Program-made: the position numbers and the translations under genes
DNA from: Chondrosia reniformis
Taxonomy: Eukaryota; Porifera; Demospongiae; Chondrillida; Chondrillidae
NCBI GenBank assembly: GCA_947172415.1
Contig: OX359190.1
Span: 1,426,001 to 1,490,000, forward strand
Direction of reading: 5' to 3'
DNA: 64,000 bases
Notes under the pieces: model-generated
Database searches by the model: none
Told to the model about the DNA's origin: nothing
The model's input: the letters and a program-made list of their open reading frames with translations, nothing else
Part shown: one piece after another, positions 19,880 through 32,147 of the stretch
Layout: each line of letters begins with the position of its first letter
Numbering within the stretch: position 1 is the first letter of the stretch

Positions 19880-22800
19880 ATGGAAAGAAGTCCAGATGAG
19901 ATCATTCAGTTTTTAGATAAGCTCAAGGAGAGTCACTTGAAGTATTGCAATGTGAAGAGTTTATCATATAGGCTAGAAAGAGAGCAAGTTATAAATGCAG
20001 CTCAGAAACAGCAATTAGAGAAATGTCAAAGTAATGCTGAAGCAAATAAGTTGTTTCATCAGTTTCTTTGTGAAGATCCAGCACCAGAAACACTCAAAGG
20101 TGCTGCTGAGGCACTTAAGAATGCTCCTGAGACTACTAACATGAACAAGAGTTGTGCTAAGGCCATTGAACACTTTCTAGAAATTGATCCTGCTCGGTTA
20201 TTGGAATTGGAAGGTGTGTGTATACATAGTGTTATAAAATGTGAAATAATTTACAGAGACTATGAAAAGCTAAATTTGGTAGTTTACAGTAGTTTTCATA
20301 TACTTTTAGTAATTTAGTTGGGACATGACAGCCTGTATCCAATGTATTTGGTTTAGTTTGTTATAGGCACATGTACATGTATATTATATTATATCATATG
20401 GAATGATACTTGGGGCTGGGGGGGGGAGCAAATTGACAAATTTCAAAATTTAGGGCAGAGGGCAATGTTATATACATAATATTAAGCTGTATACGTATTA
20501 ATTTTCCCAAGAGTCTAGGGGGGGGGGCAAAATCAATTCTAGGGGGATCCCCTGGCCCCCTCTATGCTGCACTGAATAGTTACTGATAGTATGTCTCTTC
20601 CACTATAGAACCTCCTTCTGACCAGTCGGCTGTAGCAGTTGCTACCAAAGGTCAGAGTACATCAGCAGCAGTAACTGCTTTGGGTCGACCAGACTGGAAA
20701 AAGTTATTTGAAGCTTTTTATGAGATTAAAAGTTTGGAGTCACATGAAATTAGAGAAACTTACAGAAAGACTATGACCAAGTTGTGCCTTCTTTTGGACA
20801 AGATCACACCAGAGGAATTACGAGCCATCCATGCTAGTTTGCGAGCTGGGCAATGGCAATTGGGAATTAGCTTGGATGATATTCCTGCTACAACTAAAGA
20901 ATTGCAGACATTTATTGCACTCTGGACCACTCCACTAGATGTTCGCATGATTGAGTATACAGAGGAAGCTATTGAAGATAAGAGGAAGAAGATGAAACTG
21001 GTAGAAGCTCTAAAGAAACACAGAGATGACCTGAAATCATTTTCAGAAAAGAGCTTGGAATATTTAAAGAAGCAGAGAGTGAAACTTGCAAAAGGTACAA
21101 ATGTAAGCCACATTGTTGTGGAGGTTGCCCTGAAGCCAGAAGAATACCTCCTCAGGGAGTTACTCAGACTACAAAAATACCTGGAAAATAATCTTCGAAT
21201 TAATCCACTTTTGTTTAAAGGATTCATTAGCAGCAGTATCTTGCTGATCTTTCAGATCTTGTCTTCATCAGCCGTTCTTCTTGCCCCCTCACTACTCTCC
21301 CATCTCTCTGCCTTGAGAGATGACTACAGTGTAACGAAGATCCTGGTACAAGACCATTTTGCTGTGGATGTATTGGAAGGGAAACTCTATTCACTTCTAA
21401 CACTTCTTAAATCAAAGCTTACTGATGGAGAGAAAGCTCTCCTCAAGGAAAAAAAGGAAAATGAAAGATTAGAGAAAGTAAATCAGCCAACATTTATTAT
21501 TAGTATTATTAGAGTGTCCAGTTAATGTGCAGGTAAATGTCAGCCAGTGCCAGTTAAGGGGCAGAGGGGTATTACCTGGACATGTATAAACCATTGCCAC
21601 TTAAGGCTACCAGGCCACACTTCCCAGATGGTCACATATACACAAATACCAAATTTGGAGGCGGTCCATTATAGTTCAAGTACAATTAGGGATGGAGGGT
21701 GATTTAAAGGGTGCATGTGAAATAATATGGATTATGTAGACGTATACAGTAAAAGTATTAAGGATTATGTGTACGTATATTGAATATATGATATATACAG
21801 TGGAACCTCATTCAGACCAACACGGTTAATAAGAATTTTCGCCTATAAGAAGAACATTTCAGTACCTTTTGGTTGGTTTCCGTATAATGAATTTTCGGTT
21901 AATAAGAACCATTTAGGCATCATAAAATAAATTCCTCATCTATAATACGAACTTACCATCGCTTCTCACTGACTAATTAGAACTGCGAAGTACAAGCCTA
22001 CCTCGTTATCAATGATTTTGAAGAACAAGGTCAAGATCCTTCAGGCCTGTAAGAGTTCCGAATTCTCCAATTCTATCAAGAGAATGAGGACGGCTGCTTT
22101 CCCTGACATCAAAGACGTTCTTATTATATGGCTCAGATACGCAAGATCACAAAACTTGTAAATTACCAGCTGATTGCATTGCCGATTATTATTGTATGTA
22201 TATACAGTATACAGTATACCATGTAGTTAATTATTATATTGCGAATTCTATTGCACAATTTCTGATTAGAAGAACTAATATATAGTCGTTCCCTTAAAGT
22301 TCTTTTTAACGAGGTTCCACTGTATATACAAGGGAGGAAGATACTTCCTGTAATTCACAGTGCTGACATAGTTGTTTCGCTGGAGTTCTGTCTATATGGT
22401 TGTTTTAATATTATGTACATTGACACTGTAGATGGAGGCTGCATTAATTAAAAAAAATGAGGATAAGGAGGAGTTATATCACAATGCTCAGATTGAACTA
22501 GCAGCTATGAATACTAAGTTTTTAAATGAAAGAGCACAAGTAGAGACCCTTCAATCAAAGCTTACTGATAGTGAGGAAGCTCTCCTTAAGGAAAAAAAGG
22601 AAACTGAAAGACTAGAGAAAGTAAATCAGCCAACATTCATTACTTTATAGCTTAATACGTATACTTGTTTTACCACACAGCCATGTTTTATAACTTATAA
22701 AATTGTACATTGATCTAGCTATTTGACCAAGATTTGTTGCAGAAGGTGATGTCTTTGGAGTCACAGCTCAAAGATAGTGAAAAGGTTCAAGAACAGTTGA

Positions 22801-25800
22801 CCAAAGATAATAAATGGCTTGAAAAGGAAAATGAAGAACTCACAAGTCAGAATGAACATGTGAGTGAGAGCAATCACTGGGAATCGAACCAAGGACAGCT
22901 GGTCATGACCACTAGTGCTCTACCACTGAGCTACATGCAATTGCCACAGCAATTTTATAGGCTATATACGTATATGTATAGTGAAACTTTACAATGATTA
23001 CCTTTTAGTGTGACTTATTAATATTATAAAATTACTAGTTTGATTTGACACTGAAACAGCTCAGGTTTGGTGAACTGTATATAATACATGTGATATTGGA
23101 CATTTATGTGAAACTGTATGTACTAATGATTAGAAGTAATTCATGTTTAACTGCATGATGTTGATTTTATATGCCAGATAGACTTTATGTGTAATATGTT
23201 CTTATTTGTATACGTAGATGGAGACTACAATTAAAGAAAATGAGGATAAGTTGAAAATTAAGGAGGAGTTATATCACAAGGCTCAGATTGAACAACCTGC
23301 TACGAATACTAAGTTTTTAAATGAAAGAGCACAAGTAGAGACCCTTAAATCAAAGCTTACTGATAGAGAGGAAGCTCTCCTTAAGGATAAAAAGGAAACT
23401 GAAAGACTAGAGAAAGTAAGTCAGTCACCATTCGATCATTACTGTATAGCTTAAAACTTATTTTACTTGAGTACATGCAGCCATGTTTTAATAACTTATA
23501 AAATTGTACATTGACTTAGCTATTATTAACTGTTAAGTCTTCTTGTTCTTTGTATTTGAAGTGAGAAAGTAGAGGCAGGAAATATCTAGTCAGGTTGTTT
23601 CAACAAATAACACAGGAAATATCTAGTCAGGTCTTGTAGCAGATAATAGAAACTAGTTCAGTCTTTGAAATGCGTTAAACTCGCCAGGTTGAAATAGTGG
23701 TATTACCCGAGAGTTCTCTAACAGACACACCTTTAGCTTTCAGAGACCCTTTCCCAAAGTCTCTTTGTTTAGAATACTGCGACACAATTGGGTTATGTAA
23801 AACCTCACTCAAACTTGCTAGCGAAATGCAACCTTGAGATTCGTAGGCTTCGTAGGCACTTTAGAAAGCAAAGTACGCCGCTCATCCTTACTAAGTGGCA
23901 GAATGTTTAACTGGTGCACGTTGAGGAGGTTCAGATTTAATAGACTATTAGACAGTAAACGCTGAAATGACTCTTTACATTCTGTTAAGTTGGACTTTGT
24001 ACAAACAGACTGCATGATTTACAGACTGTAACTCAAAGGTTTCTTGTAATAAACTGCTACTGAAAACTTACATATCCGTGTGTGCTAATTTATAGAGAGT
24101 TTCCAAGCAGACACGCTTCAATCAGTAAATGTTTCTTATCTCAATTAGATCTTTCGCAGTGACCTCCTCACAGCTGGAGGTCATTTTCTGAAAACCACAA
24201 ATATCCCCGAAATGTTAACTGCAGTATCCTCTGCTAAAGCACTTACATATCTCCAAAGTGTATTCGTCTATGGAGGTGATGGTGATGAAGGACTCATTGA
24301 GAAACAGGTTCAGGTTTACAATGTTAAGAACACTAAATGGTCAACGCTACCTCCACCTCCTCATTCTCGCAGTGGAGCAGCCATCATAGGAAACCAGTTT
24401 ACTTTAATAGGAGGTAGAGACACTCGTGGCATTCCTACACACGATCTAGTGACGTGGACAGGCAAAGAATGGAAAGTACTATATCCTCCAATGCACACCG
24501 CCCGATCCTGGCCAGGTGTTCTTGCAATTGGAGACTTAGTAATTGTCTCTGGAGGAGTAGGAGAAGACACAATTGAATTCCTGGATATTAACAAAAGAAT
24601 ATGGATACAGTCAAATCTGAAACTTCCTGGATCATTAACAGGACACTACATGGCATTGTGTGGTGAATATATTTACATCTACAACTGGATGAATGGATAT
24701 TTTTGGAGAATGAATAAGAAGAATTTTATGGCTTCACTTACAACAAATGCTGTACATCACTGGGAACAGCTCGAGAATGCACCAAGGAACAGTTCACTAT
24801 TACAATACAGCACCCTACCAGTCATAGTAGGTCCAGATGGAATCTTCATTTTCGAGAAGAAGTGGACACGAATTAGCGAAGAAACGTCTTATCACAACAA
24901 TTGTACGGCTTCCATCAACAGAACAACGTTTCTCACATTTGGAGGAGAATTTCAGACAAGAGCTGTACAGTACGATATTGCAGTTAAGGTTAGTAAAGCT
25001 ATTTAAGTATTACAAGTCTTGTTAACATTCGTTGCGCGCTTTGCATACACTTTCTCCTTCAAATAGAAACATTAGAAGGTTTTATTTCCTTCGTTAGAGT
25101 CACCTAACTTGTGCGCTCAGTGTACACGAAGCGCGTGTCAATGTTAGCAAGACTTGTATTGCTTTAATGTTCTCGTAAGAGTGTGTTCTACGAACGCTCT
25201 CACGAGTTTAAGTGTTAACTTGTTTCCACTAACGAAGACTGTTAAGTCTTCTTGTTCTTTGTATTTGAAGTGAGAAAGTAGAGGAAAGCGTTCCAAGTAT
25301 TATCCGCTGTAGTTAAACTCTTGATTATCGCGTGCTACGTACGTACGTATGTTAATTTCTCGTCCTGTGAACGTTCGTGTGATTAGTTATAAGATGTTGG
25401 TAGTACAGAAATGTTGGTTGTAGACACGTTTAATAAACTACTTTCTAATAGAACGAGAGTTAACTGCTAGACACGGAAGCTTCCCAAGGCGAAGTCCGCC
25501 ATTTTGTTTTAGTATTCAATAAGTCTTAGCCTAATTTTTGGGGCGCCGTTGTTTTTGTCTGTTATTATAAAGAAGAGAATTGCCACGTTTTTAAATTATA
25601 CAGTCTGTCTTGTTCAAAGTAAGTGAAAGGTAAACAGAAGTCAAATGAATGTGTCAGTGAATGTTTAGAAGAGATGTCGGGTATTGACTGTATTACTTGG
25701 CTGAATTGACTGTTCTCTAAAGATGCTTCTTGCTAGTTTTCCTAAAGCTAAGCATCACCAATAATATTGACCTACCGACTGAATTGTCAAAAGAATGTTT

Positions 25801-28800
25801 GTTTATAAACACAGACTGTCCCTTTGTGGGTAAACTATTGAAAAGTAATTAATGTGAAGTGTTAGGCAATGACAATACTCAATGTGTAGCATTCACATGT
25901 AGCAATGGATCATCTAATTAATCAAGACCCTATTCTACTCTTATTGATAAGAGTGTGATGGAAGATAAAGATCTGTATTTATGAACCTGTAAATGTTTTA
26001 ACAAATAGTACAGCTACAGCCAAGTTGTTTTATTTCCTTCATTAGAGTCACCTAACCAGTTATTAGCTTTATTGACCTGTTATACATTGATTTGGAGAAA
26101 GTATTATCATACGAGTATGTCATATGTACATTTACATGCTGCTTTATTGTCTGTTTGTGATCTAACTGTGCTATAAGATAAAAGTTGGTATATGTACGGT
26201 ACCAGTCAGTAAAAACTGAAAAGTCAACACCTGTACCCGTCCCAATGTTGACCCGTTCGTAAACTGTTCGATAAACCCATTCTAATCTTGGAACGGTTTT
26301 ACCCGTCTGTCAACGTCAAGTTGTTAAAAGTGAGGAATGTTTATATGTAGTGGTTTGAAAGTTAGTGATATTTTTACACTACCGAATGATTGTAACACTT
26401 CCTGAATTATACGTTTAGCTTAATCATATTGCTGATGAAGACTTACGGGTTGAAACGTTCTATTCCAAAGATTTAATGTTGCTGTTGCTCAAAAAACTTC
26501 ATATATCACGACAAATAAATTATACGTATAGTGTCGAATACCTTTTGTCAACACATTAGTAGAGCAACGGGTAAAGCCGTTCATATTGAAGTATTGCCAA
26601 CCATCAGAAACCTGTAAAATGTTTAGTTTTCACTGACTGGTACCGTAAATGTATGACATACTTTCATGGAAAATGTATAAACCTGTAGTATAATAAGTTC
26701 CTTCTCTGTGCTCTACCTGCAGGGGGATCCTAAATGGTATAAACAGGCCATAGATGAACATGGTTCAGTTGAAGTGAACATTATCTGCTGTTTCCTCACA
26801 GGAGGCTCGCGTGTTGGTAAAACCTCACTGAAGCACTACCTGCTCCACAACACAGCAAGAGAAGACAAAACTAGCACTGGAGTGCTGGAAGCTCCTGAAG
26901 TGGCCACCATTGCACAAGGCATTGCCATTGGGTCGTCTTGGGAAGTTTTGGATGATGACAAATTAAGTGAACTTATTTCCCAAATTGATATGGAGAAGAC
27001 AAAGACCTTTCCCAGCAACACTCCACACACCACAGAATACTTGCCTCAACAAGCTACAGCAGCAGGTAACACAGGAGTATTGACTTTGTGGGACAAAGTC
27101 AAAGGGCTGTTTCAGAGAATGTCCACAGTAGTGCAGTCTGATGTCTCTCCCAATCCATCTCTGACTGCTGCCACACAAGCCCTTCCCAGTAAACCTCGTC
27201 CTTCCCCAGAACACCAGGACCCTTTACTGTTACTACACCAGGCCAGGGAGAGATTCTTACTGAAGCACAGTGTTCCTACTGGAGCCACTTCTGATGAGAA
27301 GGAATGTACGTTCATTTACCTCCTGGACACAGGAGGCCAGCCCTCCTTTCAGAATGTCCTACCACTCCTACTGGACTTTCCCTGCAACTTTCTGCACGTC
27401 TTTAAAGCTTCAGAGAGGTTGACAGATCCGTACATCAATGCTTACTGTCAAGATGGAATCACTGAAGAGAAGAGAGCCAACAGCCGTTCAACCTGGGAAT
27501 TGATGAAGGAGTCCATTACAGCTGCCTACACAATGTCCATGAAGAGCAAACGGCAGTTGGAAGCATTCAATGTTGCCACTGAGCCCCAATTGCGCATTTT
27601 CCTAGTTGGCACTCACCTTTCCCATCTTCCTGAAGATCCTGAAGCCAAGAGAGCTCTACTGGACCACAATGAGAAGGTTCTAGAAGAAATGGACAACAAG
27701 CCATATGACAGCAACAGGGTATTTCCGCCAAAAGAGGTTGCCTACAAAGGTGCTGGTAGCTACTTTGTAGTGGACAGTCAGCTACAGGGAGACCGCAAAC
27801 TGAAGGAGCACACTCGTAAAGCTGTAAATGTTCTTCGCTCTCTACTTTCAGATGGCAAGAATCGGTTAACACTGAAAGTTCCCAAAGCTTGGTACTGCCT
27901 GCAACTAATCACATCTATTGCGAAAAAGAAGATGTGGAAGTTCACAGAACTGAAAGAGTTCTGCATCCAATGCCAATTTATCCAAGGTGTAGATGCTGAT
28001 GGACAGCTCCTTGTACTGCTGAACCTTTTTCATTGCCTTGGGTTCTATGTGTACTTTGATCTGGGTGAGTACAAAGAGCAGTGGATCTGTACAGATGCAA
28101 CCTTTCTGTACAAGGAAATGTCCAAAGTGCTATCAGTCCAGTATGGCCCAAGTGAATCTCCAAGTCCAGAGCTACGCAAATTCATTGAAAAAGGTGTGAT
28201 TTCTGAAGCAACTTCTGAAGATTTGTTCCAACAGCTAGGCATTGATGCTGACATCCCAACAAGATGGCTCCTGGAAGTCCTAGAAAATGTCGGTATTGCA
28301 GCCAAAGTGAGAGAGAAGGAGACACACTACTACTTCATTCCAGCAGTCCTTCCTGAGAGGCAGATCCACCTACCTGAAGCATCTGTGGCCACTTTGGGAT
28401 TCACTTTCTCATTCCAATCTGACGAATATGAGAGATACAGCTGTGTACCAACTGGTCTATTCCACAGACTGGCTGTGGATATTGCAAGTGACAGACAGGT
28501 TTTAAACGAGGAGGAAGTAAGGCCATTGCAGTTGAGACGAAAGCAGTGGAGATACTACCACAAGCAGTCTGACAGTAGACAGTTCATTTTCACACAAGAA
28601 AATGCCCACATTGCTCTTTCCCAAAAGGAAGACCTCATTCAACTTCAACTGTTGGTTCCTGAGGACTTTCCAAACACAGAGCTGTCCTTGACTGAGCTCT
28701 GCAGGCACATCAGAAGGGAGATGTACGAGCGCATTTGTTACGTGAGTGAGGTAGTATTTGGTGCAGAGTTTCTTGAAGAGAAAGCCACTCTAGAGGACGG

Positions 28801-29588
28801 GGTCATTTGCAGTCACCAGAATTGTAAGGGATCCAGTTTGCATCTTCTGCGATTTGAGAGTGACAACCAGAGAACAAGTCTGTGTACCAGACTGAACAAG
28901 ATGACTGGACTAACTCCAAGAGAGTCTGTTTGGGTTGCTAAGGAACAGGACAGCAACACCAATGTAAGTTTCATAATATTATGTATTCAACAAAATAGAC
29001 CTTATTATGAGTGTAACAATTATTGATTGTATATTTTACATTGCTACTGACTCTATTTAATATGCTAATTGTTATTCTTTGGACACAAGTAATTTATTGA
29101 TTTTTATATCTTCTTCTGTATAGTTGAGCGTGGCTGGTAAAGTGAAATTTGATGGAGACCAGTTCCTTCTCTATAAAGACCAGTCTACCTGTACTGAAGG
29201 ACCTAAAGTTGTTAGACAGCCAACACCATCTGCCAACTCGGGAGAGTGTGATGGTGAGGGAGGCAGATGGAAGCAGACCTTACGGACCAAACATTGGGTT
29301 TTCCTTGTGAAAGACCTCGCCATTGGCAACATAGTCAACAAACTATACCAGGGAGTGGGTGGAAAGCCACTAATTACAGACAAGGTGTACGATGAAATCA
29401 AAGCAGCAAAGAGCAGAGAAGAATCCAATGTAATCTTTCTCCGTCACCTCCTGAGTACTGGTACAGAGGAGACATTGAGGCTGTTTTGTAAAGTGCTTCA
29501 AGATGCATCTGACAAGTATCCGGTACATGAAGAGATTCTGCAGAAACTACAAGAGGACAAGCAACTTTCACTTGTTTTCAATTTATAA
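19880..29588 (+). CDS. Gene B: CARD-like, coiled-coil, Kelch, Roc-COR, CARD protein
   Basis: Exons 19880-20213, 20609-21477, 22432-22620, 22743-22859, 23218-23415, 24149-24988, 26723-28963 and 29124-29588 join in frame to about 1,750 residues. The N-terminal exon encodes an acidic helical domain; its segment AEANKLFHQFLCEDPAPETL resembles helices of the C-terminal CARDs (KEANKIFLKHLLNAGTEESL in gene C), so CARD-like is likely. Next comes a 290-residue region I do not recognise (DWKKLFEAFYEIK ... SLDDIPATTKELQTF), with one hydrophobic stretch (ILLIFQILSSSAVLL) that might instead be a retained intron. Three short exons form a coiled coil; then Kelch, Roc-COR and CARD as in the other copies. There is no Death domain; the frame stops after QLSLVFNL. 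An upstream ATG at 19757 adds a hydrophobic leader that looks like translated intron, so 19880 is preferred. Confidence 0.7.
21798..22322. mobile_element. Tc1/mariner-type (pogo/Tigger-like) MITE
   Basis: The ends are CAGTGGAACCTC and GAGGTTCCACTG, flanked by TA on both sides. This end sequence is typical of pogo/Tigger elements. At 525 bp with no transposase frame it is non-autonomous. It lies within the intron between exons 2 and 3 of gene B and contains diverged repeats of AATAAGAA. Confidence 0.85.
22432..23415 (+). CDS. Gene B coiled-coil exon cassette
   Basis: Three phase-0 exons (22432-22620, 22743-22859, 23218-23415) encode Lys/Glu-rich heptads such as LTDSEEALLKEKKETERLEK. The first and third are duplicates of each other, and the last 72 bases of exon 20609-21477 are a third partial copy, including the start of the following intron. 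The cassette therefore grew by exon duplication. It probably mediates oligomerisation. Confidence 0.7.
22862..22952 (-). mobile_element. tRNA-derived SINE head, minus strand, touching an exon donor
   Basis: On the minus strand it reads TAGCTCAGTGGTAGAGC (A box) and GGTTCGATTCC (B box), both matching RNA polymerase III consensus, with a good D-arm. The anticodon loop lacks the usual T at position 33 and one stem pair is broken, so a working tRNA is unlikely. The GTGAGT donor of the exon at 22743-22859 sits at the very edge of the insertion. Confidence 0.7.
23416..24148. other. Gene B intron before the Kelch exon; mosaic origin
   Basis: The 3' part matches intron 1 of the other copies. Near 23525-23575 it carries about 45 bases that belong to the following Kelch-Roc intron (compare 25237-25285), and an AAATATCTAGTCAGG segment is doubled. 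This marks the junction where the N-terminal cassette was joined. Confidence 0.6.
24149..24988 (+). CDS. Gene B Kelch propeller exon
   Basis: The exon is 280 codons, phase 0. The framework matches gene A, but loops differ: GDGDEGLIEKQ after the first blade, SWPG after HTAR, GVGEDT after VIVSGG, a short NWMNGYFWR stretch where A has YYNYYYFCR, and a shortened last loop before QTRAVQYD. One GGA codon of the leader is missing, in frame. Confidence 0.85.
24989..26722. other. Gene B intron between Kelch and Roc exons
   Basis: The first kilobase matches the intron of A, C and D, including the hairpins at about 25010-25210. From about 26030 to 26720 it is unrelated to the others and contains the MITE at 26197-26645. 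No exon is seen. Confidence 0.6.
26197..26645. mobile_element. MITE with TA target site (CGGTACCAGTCAGT ends)
   Basis: The ends CGGTACCAGTCAGTAAAAAC and GTTTTCACTGACTGGTACCG are inverted copies with one mismatch over about 21 bases, flanked by TA on both sides. At 449 bp with no open frame it is a non-autonomous, probably Tc1/mariner-like element, present only in gene B. Confidence 0.75.
26723..28963 (+). CDS. Gene B Roc-COR exon
   Basis: The exon is 747 codons, phase 0. P-loop GGSRVGKT, DTGGQ and LVGTH are all kept. The linker between P-loop and switch II is unlike A, C and D: it has the block LTLWDKVKGLFQRMS and a Pro/Ser-rich stretch in place of the Thr/Pro linker. The COR region also has distinct residues after VDIASDRQVL. 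Gene B is the most divergent of the four. Confidence 0.87.
29124..29588 (+). CDS. Gene B C-terminal exon: COR tail and CARD
   Basis: The frame runs from LSVAGKVKFDGDQF through a CARD (about KHWVFLVKDLAIGNIVNKLY to EEILQKLQED). In genes A and C an intron splits this region after GECD; here the sequence reads straight through as GECDGEGGRWKQ, retaining donor-like bases GGTGAGG. The stop follows shortly after the CARD. Confidence 0.85.
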   Translation: MSVAGKVKFDGDQFLLYKDQSTCTEGPKVVRQPTPSANSGECDGEGGRWKQTLRTKHWVFLVKDLAIGNIVNKLYQGVGGKPLITDKVYDEIKAAKSREESNVIFLRHLLSTGTEETLRLFCKVLQDASDKYPVHEEILQKLQEDKQLSLVFNL

Positions 29589-30262
29589 TTAACTCTTTAG
29601 TTTACGTACTATTTAGTACATCATTTATCAATTTGTACATTATTTTATGAATATATACATATGTATGTATTGTATTCATTTCGAAAATTTTATGGAACAA
29701 AATGGCTGTCAATCGATCAGGATTCTGAGCACGTGGTCAAGAACTGCCACGATCACGGTTTGTTGGCAAGTATTATACAGCCTCAAAATGTTAGCGTGTA
29801 TATATAGAATTTGCATTATTAAGTTCGATCAACTGGAACGGTCTGAGAATTGGAAAAGTATACATCGATAATTCAAGAATAAAAGGCATTTACGAACTTC
29901 TATCACAGTCAAAAAATTAAACAATTGTCTATGCTCTGAGTACACACAAATGTAAGTTGACTTGTCACAATAACTGCCCTTCACACTCAAAGCTCTGTTT
30001 ACACCAAAATGAGTTGAAATGTGGAGTTTGGGAGAACACATTGGAAACAGTGAATTATAGACATTCACTGTACCTATGTAATACATTAGGGAGGTGTGAA
30101 TGATTCTCTGAATTTTGTGTCATTGGAATACTGTCAGAGCTACTGGTTTACAAAGTGACACATTTTGTGACATTTCATCAGTTGAGATTGGTCTACTATA
30201 CCAAATTACAACCATCTTCCTACTGCTTTCTCATCGCTTTATAAATGTTTGTTGTTTTGTAG
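29589..30262. other. Intergenic region after gene B
   Basis: AT-rich sequence with no convincing exon. From about 30085 it matches the region before 53521 in unit 4. Confidence 0.5.
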
Positions 30263-30393
30263 TTGAGAAGAAGCTGTACTTGTACAAGCTGACTTATAGT
30301 ACTGAGAGAGGGGAAGCAAAGGCCAGCCATGTCAGCTACAAGATGAACCTCCCTACTGGGGAGGAAGAAGGGAGTAATTATTACTCTCTTTGA
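30263..30393 (+). pseudogene. Extra copy of semaphorin-type exon, frameshifted
   Basis: After the acceptor TTTTGTAG the exon encodes VEKKLYLYKLTYSTERGEAK and continues like 34601-34753, but one inserted base leads to a TGA after YYSL. The copy at 53521 has the same lesion. It has the acceptor that the intact-frame copy at 34601 lacks. Confidence 0.7.
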
Positions 30394-32147
30394 AGGAAAG
30401 AGTAAAGAAAAGAAGGAAGGTAACTTACTTATGTACTTAAAGGAAAGAGTCTTGCCTGTGGGACTGATCCATGTAAATATAGCATGTAAGAAAATATTTA
30501 TTACTCATATACATTAGGTTTCAAAATTGACTAGATGCAACCCATCACTGCATGACAAGTGATAATCAAACCACAAGTGCTTATAATCATCCTCGTATGA
30601 AGAAGAAAGAAACAGAAAAGGAACATTATTGCACTAAACAATGAAGTCTTGCCTGTGGGACTGAAGTCCTATTAAATAAGAACCTTTTAATTAAATAGTT
30701 TTCCTTAGTGGTTGATATATTCAATAAGTGAAATAGGCCCACAGACTTTTCAGTGACCTAATTTAGTTTCATGATATCAAAGTGACACCCTTACAATTTT
30801 AAGGGTGACTGGTCTAATGTTTGAAATTCTTCACTTACACTGTGTAAATATATTGGTTGTCATGTCAGTGTAGAATTTGTTATTATGTCAGCATATTACT
30901 TTATCAAGGCGAGTAGTCATGAGCTCCCTCCCCCTTCCACTAACATTTCATTTTTGTGGGCAACAAGTACAAATATTGTATCTACTGTATAATCCATATC
31001 ACTCTAACCATAGTATTTATACAGGTTTATGTGCATGTGTACGTAATGTATATACGTATACATTACTTTATATGACATATTCAATATGTATATGTGATTA
31101 GTGCAGACTTCCTTGCATGTGTACATAACGACTAAGGTTTGTCACTCAAATACAAAACTGTTATTCCTAAATTGTGCAAAATAGATATAAAGAAGTGCTC
31201 CATTTAGTAAAATTAACTTTAATCACTTCCAAAGTGGTTGGATTTCAGTACTAAGGCTAGTATAGTAGAGGTTTAATAATAAGAACTTGTATGCACTCTT
31301 TCCTCAGATAGTGCAAAGGTTGATCTGTATTGAATTGAGGATCTAAAACTATACTACTTTAATTTGCACTGTAATTAATATAAATGTATATACGTATTTA
31401 CTTTAATATGTATTTGTGTACGTACATATGTGTATGTATACAATTGTATTTCTGCAGATACAAACTGGTGGAGTATTCCTCGGATTTGTCACAAATAATT
31501 CAAGTGAGTTTCCTTTTACTTTACATTTATTTGCATTTTAATATTTTCATGAATAAATGTACATACGTATATACTGTGAATGTGTGAGTATTGTCATGGC
31601 AACTGATAACTATGACAACGACTAGGCTAAGCTGGTATTTAAAAGGAAGTGGTTGGAATGCTCATGTATTGCACAGTACCAGAAGTCTCCTCAGTGACAA
31701 TTGGAGCCTATTACGACCAATCATAGGAATTTGACTTTGTTTCTCCATTAGAGGGTTTCAGGGAAAAAAGGCAAAAATTCTCTTAAAGATCTTGGGGGAA
31801 GCAAATTTTCCCAAATCATTTCCATTCCTTGAATACAGAATGTTAAATTATTTATCTTTAAGCCTCACACATCCACCCTGAAGACATTCTGTTAGATTTG
31901 TCCACATGCGTACGTACGTACATGTCCATGTTCTTCCATTTGCTATTCAGGTCCTTTTGTCTTTTCTACTTTCTTGTTTGTTGAGAGTTGAAGGTTGATC
32001 TGACTCTCTTTGTCATTGTTATTCCAGCAGCACCTCCTCCCTCTGCACATAACAGAACTGTCACCAGTAGAGTACATTCTCCTGTGTTGTTAAAATAAGT
32101 GTAGAACTAAGGATTTGAAATCACCATGTTCCATGTGATCCTACGCA
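30394..32147. other. Region with possible short exons of unknown gene
   Basis: Only weak candidates are visible: 31458-31503 (IQTGGVFLGFVTNN, acceptor TTTCTGCAG, donor GTGAGT) and a following acceptor at 32027 with a short frame to TAA at 32098. The block 31460-32120 is duplicated at about 52770-53335. No function is assigned. Confidence 0.35.

Noticed and set aside
22862..22952. Functional tRNA gene on the minus strand
   Set aside because: A and B boxes are good, but the anticodon loop and stem are faulty and related heads have dispersed tails, so SINE is favoured.
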